A stretch of DNA of 14,056 nt from contig CAZIRO010000062.1 of the NCBI GenBank assembly GCA_964541595.1, positions 1 to 14,056 of the forward strand, given 5' to 3'. The position numbers were made by a program, and so were the translations under genes. This DNA comes from CAZIRO01 sp964541595. GTDB lineage: Bacteria; Acidobacteriota; HRBIN11. Shown here piece after piece: positions 8,949 to 14,056 of this stretch; position 1 is the first letter of the stretch; every line of letters starts with the position of its first letter. The notes beneath the pieces were generated by a model. It saw only the letters and a list, made by a program, of their open reading frames with translations, was not told the DNA's origin and did not search any database.

Positions 8949-9012
8949 CCTGTCCCATGGCCTGTCCCGATCCCGGTTTTGGTACTGGGATCGGGACAGG
9001 GAATGGGACAGG
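8949..9012. repeat. 64-base near-perfect inverted repeat (long hairpin)
   Basis: The left arm is 8949-8958 (CCTGTCCCAT), two bases, then 8961-8974 (CCTGTCCCGATCCC). The right arm is 8987-9000, two bases, then 9003-9012. All 24 paired positions are complementary; only the two-base steps (8959-8960 against 9001-9002) mismatch, forming an internal loop. The apical loop is 8975-8986. Each arm holds CCTGTCCC twice. No T-run follows on either strand, and it lies between divergent genes, so it does not look like an ordinary terminator. A REP-like or MITE-like element is a possible explanation. Confidence 0.85.
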
Positions 9013-9036
9013 AGAACCACTGGATCCACAGGTGTG

Positions 9037-9050
9037 CCGGTGGCCACCGG
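9037..9050. repeat. 14-base perfect palindrome
   Basis: CCGGTGGCCACCGG reads identically on both strands. It lies between the long hairpin and the heptamer array. It could be a binding site for a dimeric regulator of the divergent genes, or part of the repeat cluster. Only the symmetry itself is certain. Confidence 0.5.
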
Positions 9051-9076
9051 TCTCAGGTCCCAGGTGTCGGGTCTCA
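9049..9076 (+). repeat. Heptamer tandem array, four units
   Basis: Four 7-base units stand in exact register: GGTCTCA (9049-9055), GGTCCCA (9056-9062), GGTGTCG (9063-9069) and GGTCTCA (9070-9076). Each begins with GGT and has C at position 6. Its period differs from that of the 9-base arrays at the right side of the window. Confidence 0.7.
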
Positions 9077-9132
9077 GAAAGACCAGCATCCCATGGGCTG
9101 GGGATAGTGCATGACCGAATGGGTACCCACGG

Positions 9133-9153
9133 TGTCCCATGGCCTGTCCCGAT
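9133..9153 (+). repeat. Displaced 21-base copy of the hairpin left-arm segment
   Basis: These 21 bases are identical to 8951-8971, including TGTCCCATGG and CCTGTCCCGAT. With the reverse-complement right arm of the hairpin, the same segment occurs three times within about 200 bases. Looser similarity continues for some bases after the match (GGTAC in both), which suggests an older duplicated unit that has since diverged. Confidence 0.85.
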
Positions 9154-9170
9154 TTCAGGGTTCGGTACGG

Positions 9171-9200
9171 TTGGACGGGTATACCGTGTCCATGTACTAT
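9171..9200 (+). promoter_or_regulatory. Candidate sigma70-type promoter of the sulfatase-fold gene
   Basis: TTGGAC (9171-9176) and TACTAT (9195-9200) are spaced by 18 bases, 56 bases before the ATG at 9257. Both match the sigma70 consensus at four of six bases or better. It lies just after the displaced repeat copy at 9133-9153. Confidence 0.4.
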
Positions 9201-9256
9201 ATTGGAAACGCCTGGTCGGGGCCAGATGTTCATTGTTCGCTGGGGTTTCGTGAAGC

Positions 9257-11059
9257 ATGCGACTGTATGGAACCGTATGTATCCTCGGTTGCATGGTGAT
9301 TACACTGGGAAGTCCCGGGTGTATGCGGGATCCGGGAACTTATTCGCGTATTGTCCTCATCACGCTGGATGCGGCGCGCTGGGACTTTTTCCCGCGGGTT
9401 TGCGGGAACCGGGGACGGTATCCCACGTCGTTACCTGCACTGGAACGGTTCTGTCGGGAGAGTCTGGTGTTTACGCGCACGTATACCCCCGTGCCGAATA
9501 CGCCGTCCGCGATGGCGTCACTGTATACGGGATACTTTCCGTTACACCATCTCGTACTGATGCTGCAGCCGATGCTGCCCCCGGGGTTTGATACGCTCGC
9601 TGAAGTGTTGCATGCGCACGGGTTCCGTACCATGGTCATTTCCGGAAATCGCGGATACTTCATGCCGGAAAATCATTTCGTGCAGGGCTTCGAGGTCATC
9701 GGTCACCTGGATCCGGGTGTCCGTTATTCCGATCCGAATCTGCTGGTCGGTCGACTGCTGCGCCGGCTACCGGATCTCTGCCGGCGGCGGTGTTTCGTGC
9801 ACGTGCACTTTGCCCAGCCCCATTCACCGTACGGTGCGCCGGCACGTTTTTTCCAGAAACCCATCGACAGTGATATGTCCCTGATCCCGACGGATCTCGT
9901 TCTCCGGTATGCACACGAACGCCGTCAGGCTGCACAGGTGCCGCGCAAAACCTATCTGGACATCCTTGAACACTACCGTGCCGGGCTGCGCTGGGCCGAC
10001 GCGGCCATCGGACGGTTGCTGGACTTTCTCGACAGCCGACCGTGGGTCAGCGACACCCTGGTCATCGTCACTGCGGACCACGGGGAAGCGTTCGGTGAAC
10101 ACAGAGAGTGGTTGCACAATACCACCCCCTTTGAGGAGATGGTCCACATCCCGCTGATCGTACGCACGCGCAGCCGGCGTCATGTGGTTCGGACCGAACT
10201 CGTTGCCCTGGAAGACCTGTATGCCACGATCCTTCACGCCGCCGGCGTGCGGGATGCGGATATCCCGTTCGGGAGTGTTCCGATTGCCCTGGACGATACA
10301 GCACCGTCCGCACGGCGTCGGGTGTTTCTGCTGACCATGGGGCGTCGGGATACCGAACCGATCGCGGTCGTGTATCGTCACTACAAGTACGTCTATGAGC
10401 GGAAACCGAACTGGTCCGCACTGTACGATCTCGCCCGGGATCCCGACGAGACTGAGAACGTCATTTACACGCAGTACCGTCTGGCCCGACAGATGCACCT
10501 TATGTTATGGGCGTATCTGCATGCGCTGATGCCCCCGGATCGGTTGCCCGAACACGGGGTAACTCATCGGGTCGGTGCACTGGAACGGGAAAACGCGCAG
10601 CTCCGGTCCCTTGGCTATGTGGGTGTGCGGCTGTCATGGGCTCGCCCGGAATTCGATCTGTATCCGGCGCCCATCCCCGCTGATCCGACCTCCATGGCCT
10701 GGTCCATGAATCTGCAGTATGACACGACCGCTTCTGATAGCAATGCACACCTGGTGGTGCAGGTGCAGAATCGAGGACACCGGGCCTGGTCGCATCGGAT
10801 GCGCCTGAACCGGTACGGGGTTTTTGTGGAGTGTACCGGTACGGGACCGCAGCGGTTTACCATGCGTCACCGGCTGGATCGGGACGTATACCCGGGGGAT
10901 ACCGTACGTGTCGTTCATTCGCTCGGACATCTGCCTCCGGGCGTGTATACCATTTCCTGCCAGCTCGCCCAGGATGGCAGAATACTGGGAGCGATGCACG
11001 GGAAGCAACACCTCATTCGTTTTGAAACTTTTTCCGATGCCGGTACAATCGCTCCGTAA
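9257..11059 (+). CDS. Exported sulfatase-superfamily protein lacking the formylglycine cysteine, with C-terminal beta domain
   Basis: This is a 600-residue alkaline-phosphatase/sulfatase-fold protein. The N-terminus is a short hydrophobic export signal with cysteines at 8, 12 and 22; a lipoprotein is possible but no lipobox is good. Fold landmarks are LITLDAARWD (D38, R41, metal site), TADHGEAFGEH (272-282), HIPLIVR (297-303), YDLARDPDETEN (390-401) and the domain-closing LRSLGYVG (449-456). At the place where sulfatases carry C/S-x-P-x-R for formylglycine, this protein has N81-T-P-S-A, so a classical formylglycine sulfatase is unlikely; a phosphoester-type hydrolase or transferase, or an inactive protein, fits better. 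Residues about 480-590 look like a separate beta-sandwich (PGDTVRV, LPPGVYTISCQL). The ATG at 9257 has only a weak ribosome site (GTGAAG). Its last 47 bases overlap the convergent four-helix gene. It resembles the fusion protein at the left edge, which ends in TPRs instead. Confidence 0.88.
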   Translation: MRLYGTVCILGCMVITLGSPGCMRDPGTYSRIVLITLDAARWDFFPRVCGNRGRYPTSLPALERFCRESLVFTRTYTPVPNTPSAMASLYTGYFPLHHLVLMLQPMLPPGFDTLAEVLHAHGFRTMVISGNRGYFMPENHFVQGFEVIGHLDPGVRYSDPNLLVGRLLRRLPDLCRRRCFVHVHFAQPHSPYGAPARFFQKPIDSDMSLIPTDLVLRYAHERRQAAQVPRKTYLDILEHYRAGLRWADAAIGRLLDFLDSRPWVSDTLVIVTADHGEAFGEHREWLHNTTPFEEMVHIPLIVRTRSRRHVVRTELVALEDLYATILHAAGVRDADIPFGSVPIALDDTAPSARRRVFLLTMGRRDTEPIAVVYRHYKYVYERKPNWSALYDLARDPDETENVIYTQYRLARQMHLMLWAYLHALMPPDRLPEHGVTHRVGALERENAQLRSLGYVGVRLSWARPEFDLYPAPIPADPTSMAWSMNLQYDTTASDSNAHLVVQVQNRGHRAWSHRMRLNRYGVFVECTGTGPQRFTMRHRLDRDVYPGDTVRVVHSLGHLPPGVYTISCQLAQDGRILGAMHGKQHLIRFETFSDAGTIAP

Positions 11060-11567
11060 ATCCGCCTTCCCGGAGAAATTGCTGTTCTAAATGGCGGAGC
11101 AATCGATCCAGCAGAAAGTTGGTCTGATGAATCAAACAGATGAGTACATTCGCTGCGACTTCCGGCGATCCCGCTTCAATATAGGTCTTATAGGTCCTAT
11201 ACGACCTATCTTTCCTATACGCCAGCTGGCGAATTCTCCGCATTCGCGGGTCATCCTTCGGCCACAACGCCAGCTCTCGCTGCCGCAGGAAATCCATGTA
11301 ATCCTGCAAAAGTTCCTCCAGGCTGGCACGGGCGACCCCGATCAACTTCATTTCCATCTTTCGGGACGTGCCCGAAGCCATGCTGCCTTCAGCGATGTTT
11401 TGTTTGCCGCTGCGGGCTGCCTGAACCATCTGATCGTGCGTTCGGGACCGTCGGGGGATGAACCGCCGGCAGAACACCACTGTCGCATCATAGATGATCA
11501 CCGCATTCTGGTAGGCAACAAGCCGCTGGTATCCCCCATGCTGTGGGATCAACCGGTCCTGGTCCAT
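11013..11567 (-). CDS. Four-helix-bundle protein (S23/IVP-like, 'four helix bundle suffix' type)
   Basis: This is a 184-residue protein of the family related to the 23S rRNA intervening-sequence proteins and to Avd of diversity-generating retroelements. Members form small basic helical bundles, often oligomers that bind nucleic acid; the cellular role of stand-alone copies is unknown. Signatures are HGGYQRLVAYQ (10-20), RSRTHDQMVQAARSGKQNIAEGS (40-62, quoted by position; core MVQAARSGKQNIAEG), VARASLEELLQDYMDFLRQRE (78-98), EVAANVLICLIHQTNFLLDR (136-155) and FLREGGFTERL (164-174). Between helices, residues 117-129 (YRKDRSYRTYKTY) are a three-residue periodic insert encoded by the 9-base array at 11180-11221. 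The ATG at 11567 has AGGAGG seven bases upstream, and another array lies immediately beyond that. The 3' end overlaps the convergent sulfatase-fold gene by 47 bases. No reverse transcriptase or rRNA gene is nearby, so it is neither an obvious DGR nor an rRNA insertion. Confidence 0.88.
   Translation of the reverse strand: MDQDRLIPQHGGYQRLVAYQNAVIIYDATVVFCRRFIPRRSRTHDQMVQAARSGKQNIAEGSMASGTSRKMEMKLIGVARASLEELLQDYMDFLRQRELALWPKDDPRMRRIRQLAYRKDRSYRTYKTYIEAGSPEVAANVLICLIHQTNFLLDRLLRHLEQQFLREGGFTERLYRHRKKFQNE
11180..11221. repeat. 9-base repeat array inside the four-helix-bundle gene
   Basis: On the + strand the 9-base units are TATAGGTCT, TATAGGTCC, TATACGACC, TATCTTTCC and the partial TATACG. 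They are in register and in coding frame. On the coding (-) strand they give Tyr-Arg/Lys-Thr-type triplets (YRKDRSYRTYKTY). Because 9 is a multiple of 3, gain or loss of units keeps the gene in frame. Confidence 0.85.
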
Positions 11568-11573
11568 GGTCTT

Positions 11574-11579
11574 CCTCCT
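11574..11579 (-). promoter_or_regulatory. Ribosome-binding site of the four-helix-bundle gene
   Basis: A perfect AGGAGG on the - strand sits six bases before the ATG at 11567. It lies between that start and the 9-base array at 11584-11616, so the array falls in the 5' leader or promoter of this gene. Confidence 0.75.
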
Positions 11580-11583
11580 GCTT

Positions 11584-11616
11584 TATAGGACGTATAGGAC
11601 CTATAGGTCCTATGGG
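11584..11616. repeat. 9-base repeat array upstream of the four-helix-bundle gene
   Basis: The units in register on the + strand are TATAGGACG, TATAGGACC, TATAGGTCC and the partial TATGGG. They share the consensus TATAGGWCN with the arrays at 11180-11221 and 12223-12274. The TATAGG units resemble -10 elements, so the array may also bear on transcription of the divergent genes on either side; that is inference only. Confidence 0.85.
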
Positions 11617-11692
11617 TTTCCCCATGTACATACGGACAGGTGAAAACCCTCCATACAGCGGACAGCTTTCTTTTCGGTGCATGGGGAATGCT

Positions 11693-11697
11693 GGAGG
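11693..11697 (+). promoter_or_regulatory. Ribosome-binding site fixing the pseudopilin start
   Basis: GGAGG lies five bases before the ATG at 11703. It decides for that start over the in-frame GTG at 11640 and the ATG at 11688, which would put extra sequence before the prepilin leader. Confidence 0.7.
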
Positions 11698-11702
11698 AAG
11701 CG

Positions 11703-12227
11703 ATGTGGAAAGAACCCGCTGGCCGGACGATGCTGTCCGTACTCATTGCGCTGGTGTTGCTGGGTCTGACCGTCTCACTCGGAATTCCCTGGATCCGACG
11801 GACATGGACAGACGCCCAGCAGATGCGGTACATCCACCGATGGATGTCCGACGTTGTGGCCGTCCAGGCGGATGCGCTGCGGACGGGACGTCGATATGGC
11901 CTCGTGGCGGAACGTCAACGTCATGCGGACCAGACAGTCTGGGGGTACCGTATCTGCACGGATGGGAACGCGAACGGCATCACACGTGCGGACCTGGCAA
12001 CGGGTCTGGATCCGTGTGGGCCGTTCCGCCCGTTGGAACGTCCGCCGAACGTCGTCATTGCAGGTGGACCATCCACACGGCCGACTGGACTTCGCTGGGG
12101 CGCACAGCGGATGATCGTGTGCAATCCGTGGGGTATCTGCAGTTCAGCGACCACCTGCTGGATCGTCCAGGGGAAACAACCGTCCCGATGTATCACCTGG
12201 ATCGGTCATCTGGGGCAATGGAAATAG
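11703..12227 (+). CDS. Type IV pilin-like/pseudopilin protein (GspH/FimT-like)
   Basis: This is a 174-residue protein with a short charged leader (MWKEPAG), a hydrophobic N-terminal helix (MLSVLIALVLLGLTVSL, about 10-26) and a globular domain rich in cysteines (85, 105, 130, 136, 142, 152). The leader and helix align with the prepilin G^FTLLEVLIAL pattern as G7^RTMLSVLIAL, but Phe +1 is Arg and the usual Glu +5 is Ser12. The stretch TDGNANGITRADLATGLD (86-103) resembles the Asp/Gly loop common in GspH/FimT-type minor pseudopilins. Such proteins sit at the tip of type II secretion or type IV pilus fibres in the periplasm. No other pilus or secretion gene is in the window, so it is an orphan here. 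Its stop codon TAG (12225-12227) is formed by the first unit of the 9-base array. Function is uncertain; an unrelated single-pass membrane protein is the alternative. Confidence 0.7.
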   Translation: MWKEPAGRTMLSVLIALVLLGLTVSLGIPWIRRTWTDAQQMRYIHRWMSDVVAVQADALRTGRRYGLVAERQRHADQTVWGYRICTDGNANGITRADLATGLDPCGPFRPLERPPNVVIAGGPSTRPTGLRWGAQRMIVCNPWGICSSATTCWIVQGKQPSRCITWIGHLGQWK

Positions 12228-12274
12228 GTCCTATAAGACCTATACGTCCTATATGTCCTATAGGACCTATATCC
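12223..12274. repeat. 9-base repeat array between pseudopilin gene and hypF
   Basis: The units in register on the + strand are AATAGGTCC, TATAAGACC, TATACGTCC, TATATGTCC, TATAGGACC and the partial TATATCC. On the - strand they read TATAGGWCN-like. It is the longest of the three arrays. The first unit holds the pseudopilin TAG stop, and the fifth and last units hold the hypF TAG stop on the other strand (12269-12267). Partial symmetry between units could also form small hairpins between the convergent genes, but no T-run terminator is present. Confidence 0.9.
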
Positions 12275-14056
12275 TGTGGACTGCCACCCACAGCTGTCCC
12301 ACGGCCAGACTGCCGTCCGTCGGCGGCAGTTGCGTGTGGATGTATCCCTGGATACCCTCCGTTGCAAAACGAACGAGCAGTGCTTCTGTCAGGTACCGGT
12401 TGCAGAACACACCCCCCGCCATGACCACGCGTCCCCGACCGACGGTTTGGATCACCCGCAGCACGCTTTCCACCAGGGCGTGATGAAACGCAGCGGCAAT
12501 GGTTTCCACCGGGACACCCGCCCGGTAGGACTTCACGATGGCCCGTACGAGCGGTCGCCAGTCCAGTCGCAACATATCCTCTTCACGTACCGGCAGGGGC
12601 AGCGCCTGTGCCGGACGGTCCGGACCGAATCGCCAGGCGGCGTATTCCAGCAGTTGCGGAGCCTGCGCCTGGTGCGTGTTGTCATACGCAATACCGAGCA
12701 GCGCAGCGATCCCATCGAACAACCGCCCCATACTCGTCGTGACCGGCCAGGAAAATCCCTTCTTCAGCAGGCGCAGAATCGACGTGATGGTTCTCTCCGG
12801 AATGTGGCGAAACAATGGCAGATCCGTGGGCATATCGTCGCCGAAACTCTCCCATATCAGTGCGAGTGCCGTGCGCCAGGGTTCCCGGATCGCCCGTTCT
12901 CCGCCGGGCAGACGAAACGGAACCAGACTCCCCACCCGTTGAAACTCCTTCGGAGAACCTTCCAGGATCTCACCGCCCCATACCGTCCCGTCCGTACCGT
13001 ACCCTGTCCCATCCCAGGTCAACCCGAGAACCGTGCCGTCCAGACGGTTCTCGAGCATACATGCGGCCATGTGCGCGTGATGGTGCTGCACGCCGATCCG
13101 TGGTATGTCCAGCGTAGCGGCGAACGTCGTGGTGAAATACGCGGGATGGAGATCGTGAACGACCACACGGGGATTTACCCGATAGAGTCGCAACAGGTCG
13201 TTCACCGTCTGTTGATATGCCTGGCGTGCTGCGGGAGTGTCCATATCCCCCAGATGCTGGGAAACGACGATTTCACGGTCCCGACTGAAGGCAATGGTCA
13301 CGTGCATGTGGCCCCCAAGTGCAAGTACCGGCGGTAAACGGCGTGGTGCCAGAATGGGCATCGGTGCATAACCGCGCGCCCGGCGCAACATCTGGGAACG
13401 CAACCGGGGACGTTCGATGATGTGGACCACGGAATCGTCCGCATGCCGTACGATCGGGCGATTGTGCACAAGAAACGCATCACACAGGGGACGCAGGAGG
13501 TCCAGGGCGTCCGCGTCGCGGTACACGATCGGTTCGTCCGTCACGTTGCCGGAGGTGGCCACCACGGGAAATCCCAGGCGGTCGAGGATCAGGCGGTGCA
13601 ACGGGGTATACGGTAGAAACACCCCCAGATAGGGCGATGCCGGCGCCACCGAAGGGGCGATCTCGCGGTATCCAGTTTCCGTACGCAGGAGCAGTACGAT
13701 GGGCGCCTGGGGTGATTGCAGCAGTGTGACCGCGAAGTCCGGTACGTATACGTGTGCCCGTAACGTCTCCAGATCGGGATACATCACGGCGAACGGTTTG
13801 AACGGCCGGCGTTTTCTTCGACGCAGTTCAGCCACACTGTCTTCATTGCGGGCATCCACGATGAGATGATACCCGCCGAGCCCCTTGACGGCGACGATGT
13901 CCCCCGCCCGGATCCGCTCCACGGCCGCCGCAAGTGCGTCCTCCCGTTCGGCAACGATGCGACCCTCCACGATCCACTGCAGATGCGGTCCGCACGCCGG
14001 ACACGCGATGGGTTGCGCATGGAACCGCCGGTCTGTCGGATCGTGGTATTCCCGCG
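12267..14056 (-). CDS. hypF: Hydrogenase maturation carbamoyltransferase HypF, C-terminal part (5' end outside window)
   Basis: HypF uses carbamoyl phosphate and ATP to load the carbamoyl group that becomes the CN ligands of [NiFe]-hydrogenase, passing it to HypE. The frame stays open through the right edge, so a start at 13970 is rejected: the visible sequence before it reads DRRFHAQPIACPACGP, the last CxxC of the HypF zinc-finger region (visible residues 8-23). Next come the YrdC-like domain (about 35-225; KGLGGYHL, RRRKRRPFKPFAVM, TSGNVTDEP, HADDSV) and the Kae1-like carbamoyltransferase domain (about 240-595). The latter has SQHLGDMDT, VQHHHAH (metal site, His at about 324-328), LTWDGTGYGTDGTVWGGE, FHHALVE and AGGVFCNRYL. 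The ending (PPTDGSLAVGQ) is normal for the family. 595 residues are visible; roughly 160-200 (acylphosphatase and first zinc finger) are missing. The stop codon is supplied by the adjacent 9-base array. It implies a [NiFe]-hydrogenase elsewhere in the genome. Confidence 0.95.
   Translation of the reverse strand, partial: REYHDPTDRRFHAQPIACPACGPHLQWIVEGRIVAEREDALAAAVERIRAGDIVAVKGLGGYHLIVDARNEDSVAELRRRKRRPFKPFAVMYPDLETLRAHVYVPDFAVTLLQSPQAPIVLLLRTETGYREIAPSVAPASPYLGVFLPYTPLHRLILDRLGFPVVATSGNVTDEPIVYRDADALDLLRPLCDAFLVHNRPIVRHADDSVVHIIERPRLRSQMLRRARGYAPMPILAPRRLPPVLALGGHMHVTIAFSRDREIVVSQHLGDMDTPAARQAYQQTVNDLLRLYRVNPRVVVHDLHPAYFTTTFAATLDIPRIGVQHHHAHMAACMLENRLDGTVLGLTWDGTGYGTDGTVWGGEILEGSPKEFQRVGSLVPFRLPGGERAIREPWRTALALIWESFGDDMPTDLPLFRHIPERTITSILRLLKKGFSWPVTTSMGRLFDGIAALLGIAYDNTHQAQAPQLLEYAAWRFGPDRPAQALPLPVREEDMLRLDWRPLVRAIVKSYRAGVPVETIAAAFHHALVESVLRVIQTVGRGRVVMAGGVFCNRYLTEALLVRFATEGIQGYIHTQLPPTDGSLAVGQLWVAVHRI

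Larger units (their letters stand above)
8902..9256. other. Repeat-rich divergent intergenic region
   Basis: These 355 bases separate the divergent peptidase and sulfatase-fold genes. They hold a 64-base inverted repeat (8949-9012), a 14-base palindrome (9037-9050), a four-unit heptamer array (9049-9076), a CCCATGGG palindrome (9090-9097) flanked by CCAG and CTGG, a displaced 21-base copy of a hairpin-arm segment (9133-9153) and a likely + strand promoter (9171-9200). I see no supported coding sequence. The open frames across it give low-complexity peptides (Gly/Thr or Pro/Val) created by the repeats. Confidence 0.7.

Noticed and set aside
7747..9114. 455-residue open frame antisense to the peptidase
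   Set aside because: It is a shadow of the peptidase gene that continues into repeat DNA. No recognisable domain.
8902..9294. N-terminal extension of the peptidase frame back to 9294
   Set aside because: It would translate the repeat-rich spacer into low-complexity Gly/Thr/Pro sequence and run into the divergent gene. The ATG at 8901 has a strong ribosome site and starts a signal peptide.
11013..11567. Diversity-generating retroelement with Avd
   Set aside because: No reverse transcriptase and no template/variable repeat pair with adenine-directed changes are seen. The protein only shares the four-helix fold.
11640..11702. Longer pseudopilin starting at GTG 11640
   Set aside because: It has no ribosome site, and it would place 21 extra residues before the prepilin-like leader. 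GGAGG precedes ATG 11703.
11180..12274. CRISPR array
   Set aside because: Units are 9 bases in direct tandem without spacers, and no cas genes are present.
11543..12424. 293-residue open frame on the + strand with IGPIGPIRPI-type sequence
   Set aside because: It runs through two repeat arrays and two other genes. The 9-base period keeps frames open without stops, which produces false coding sequence.
12267..13970. hypF starting at 13970 as a short complete gene
   Set aside because: The frame is open to the window edge, and the 28 upstream codons encode the conserved DRRFHAQPIACPACGP zinc-finger end of HypF.

Overview
This is a high-GC bacterial window of nine protein genes, two of them cut by the window edges. 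The content points to an uncultivated, probably diderm bacterium. It has surface-polysaccharide enzymes, an exported M1 peptidase with HEAT repeats, sulfatase-fold proteins ending in the LRSLGY motif, a pseudopilin and a HypF hydrogenase-maturation protein. A four-helix-bundle gene associated with short tandem repeats, as seen here, is familiar from many candidate phyla. The phylum cannot be fixed from this sequence alone, and there are no rRNA or tRNA genes.

Left part (1-3502, + strand): the C-terminal end of a sulfatase-fold/TPR fusion, then a polyprenyl-phosphate sugar-1-phosphate transferase 3 bases later, then a WecB-type UDP-GlcNAc 2-epimerase, with a likely intrinsic terminator overlapping its stop codon. 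Together they form an operon end for making and anchoring a cell-surface polysaccharide containing ManNAc or a derivative.

Middle (3514-8901, - strand): a Cu+-exporting P1B ATPase with an N-terminal YHS domain, one intact and one degenerate metal-binding domain. Upstream of it is an exported M1 aminopeptidase whose C-terminus is built of HEAT repeats. A 355-base gap (8902-9256) follows. It separates the peptidase from a divergent sulfatase-fold gene and is full of repeats: a 64-base near-perfect inverted repeat, a 14-base palindrome, a four-unit heptamer array, and a displaced copy of one hairpin arm.

Right part (9257-14056): a probable membrane-anchored or exported sulfatase-fold protein that lacks the formylglycine cysteine. 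Its 3' end overlaps by 47 bases a convergent four-helix-bundle gene (S23/IVP-like, 'four helix bundle suffix' type). A pseudopilin-like gene and the C-terminal three quarters of hypF follow. Three arrays of a 9-base repeat (consensus TATAGGWCN) lie here. One is inside the four-helix gene, where it encodes a Tyr/Arg/Lys-rich insert in frame. One is directly upstream of that gene. The third lies between the pseudopilin gene and hypF, where it supplies the stop codons of both convergent genes. This repeat/four-helix-protein association is the most interesting feature of the window.
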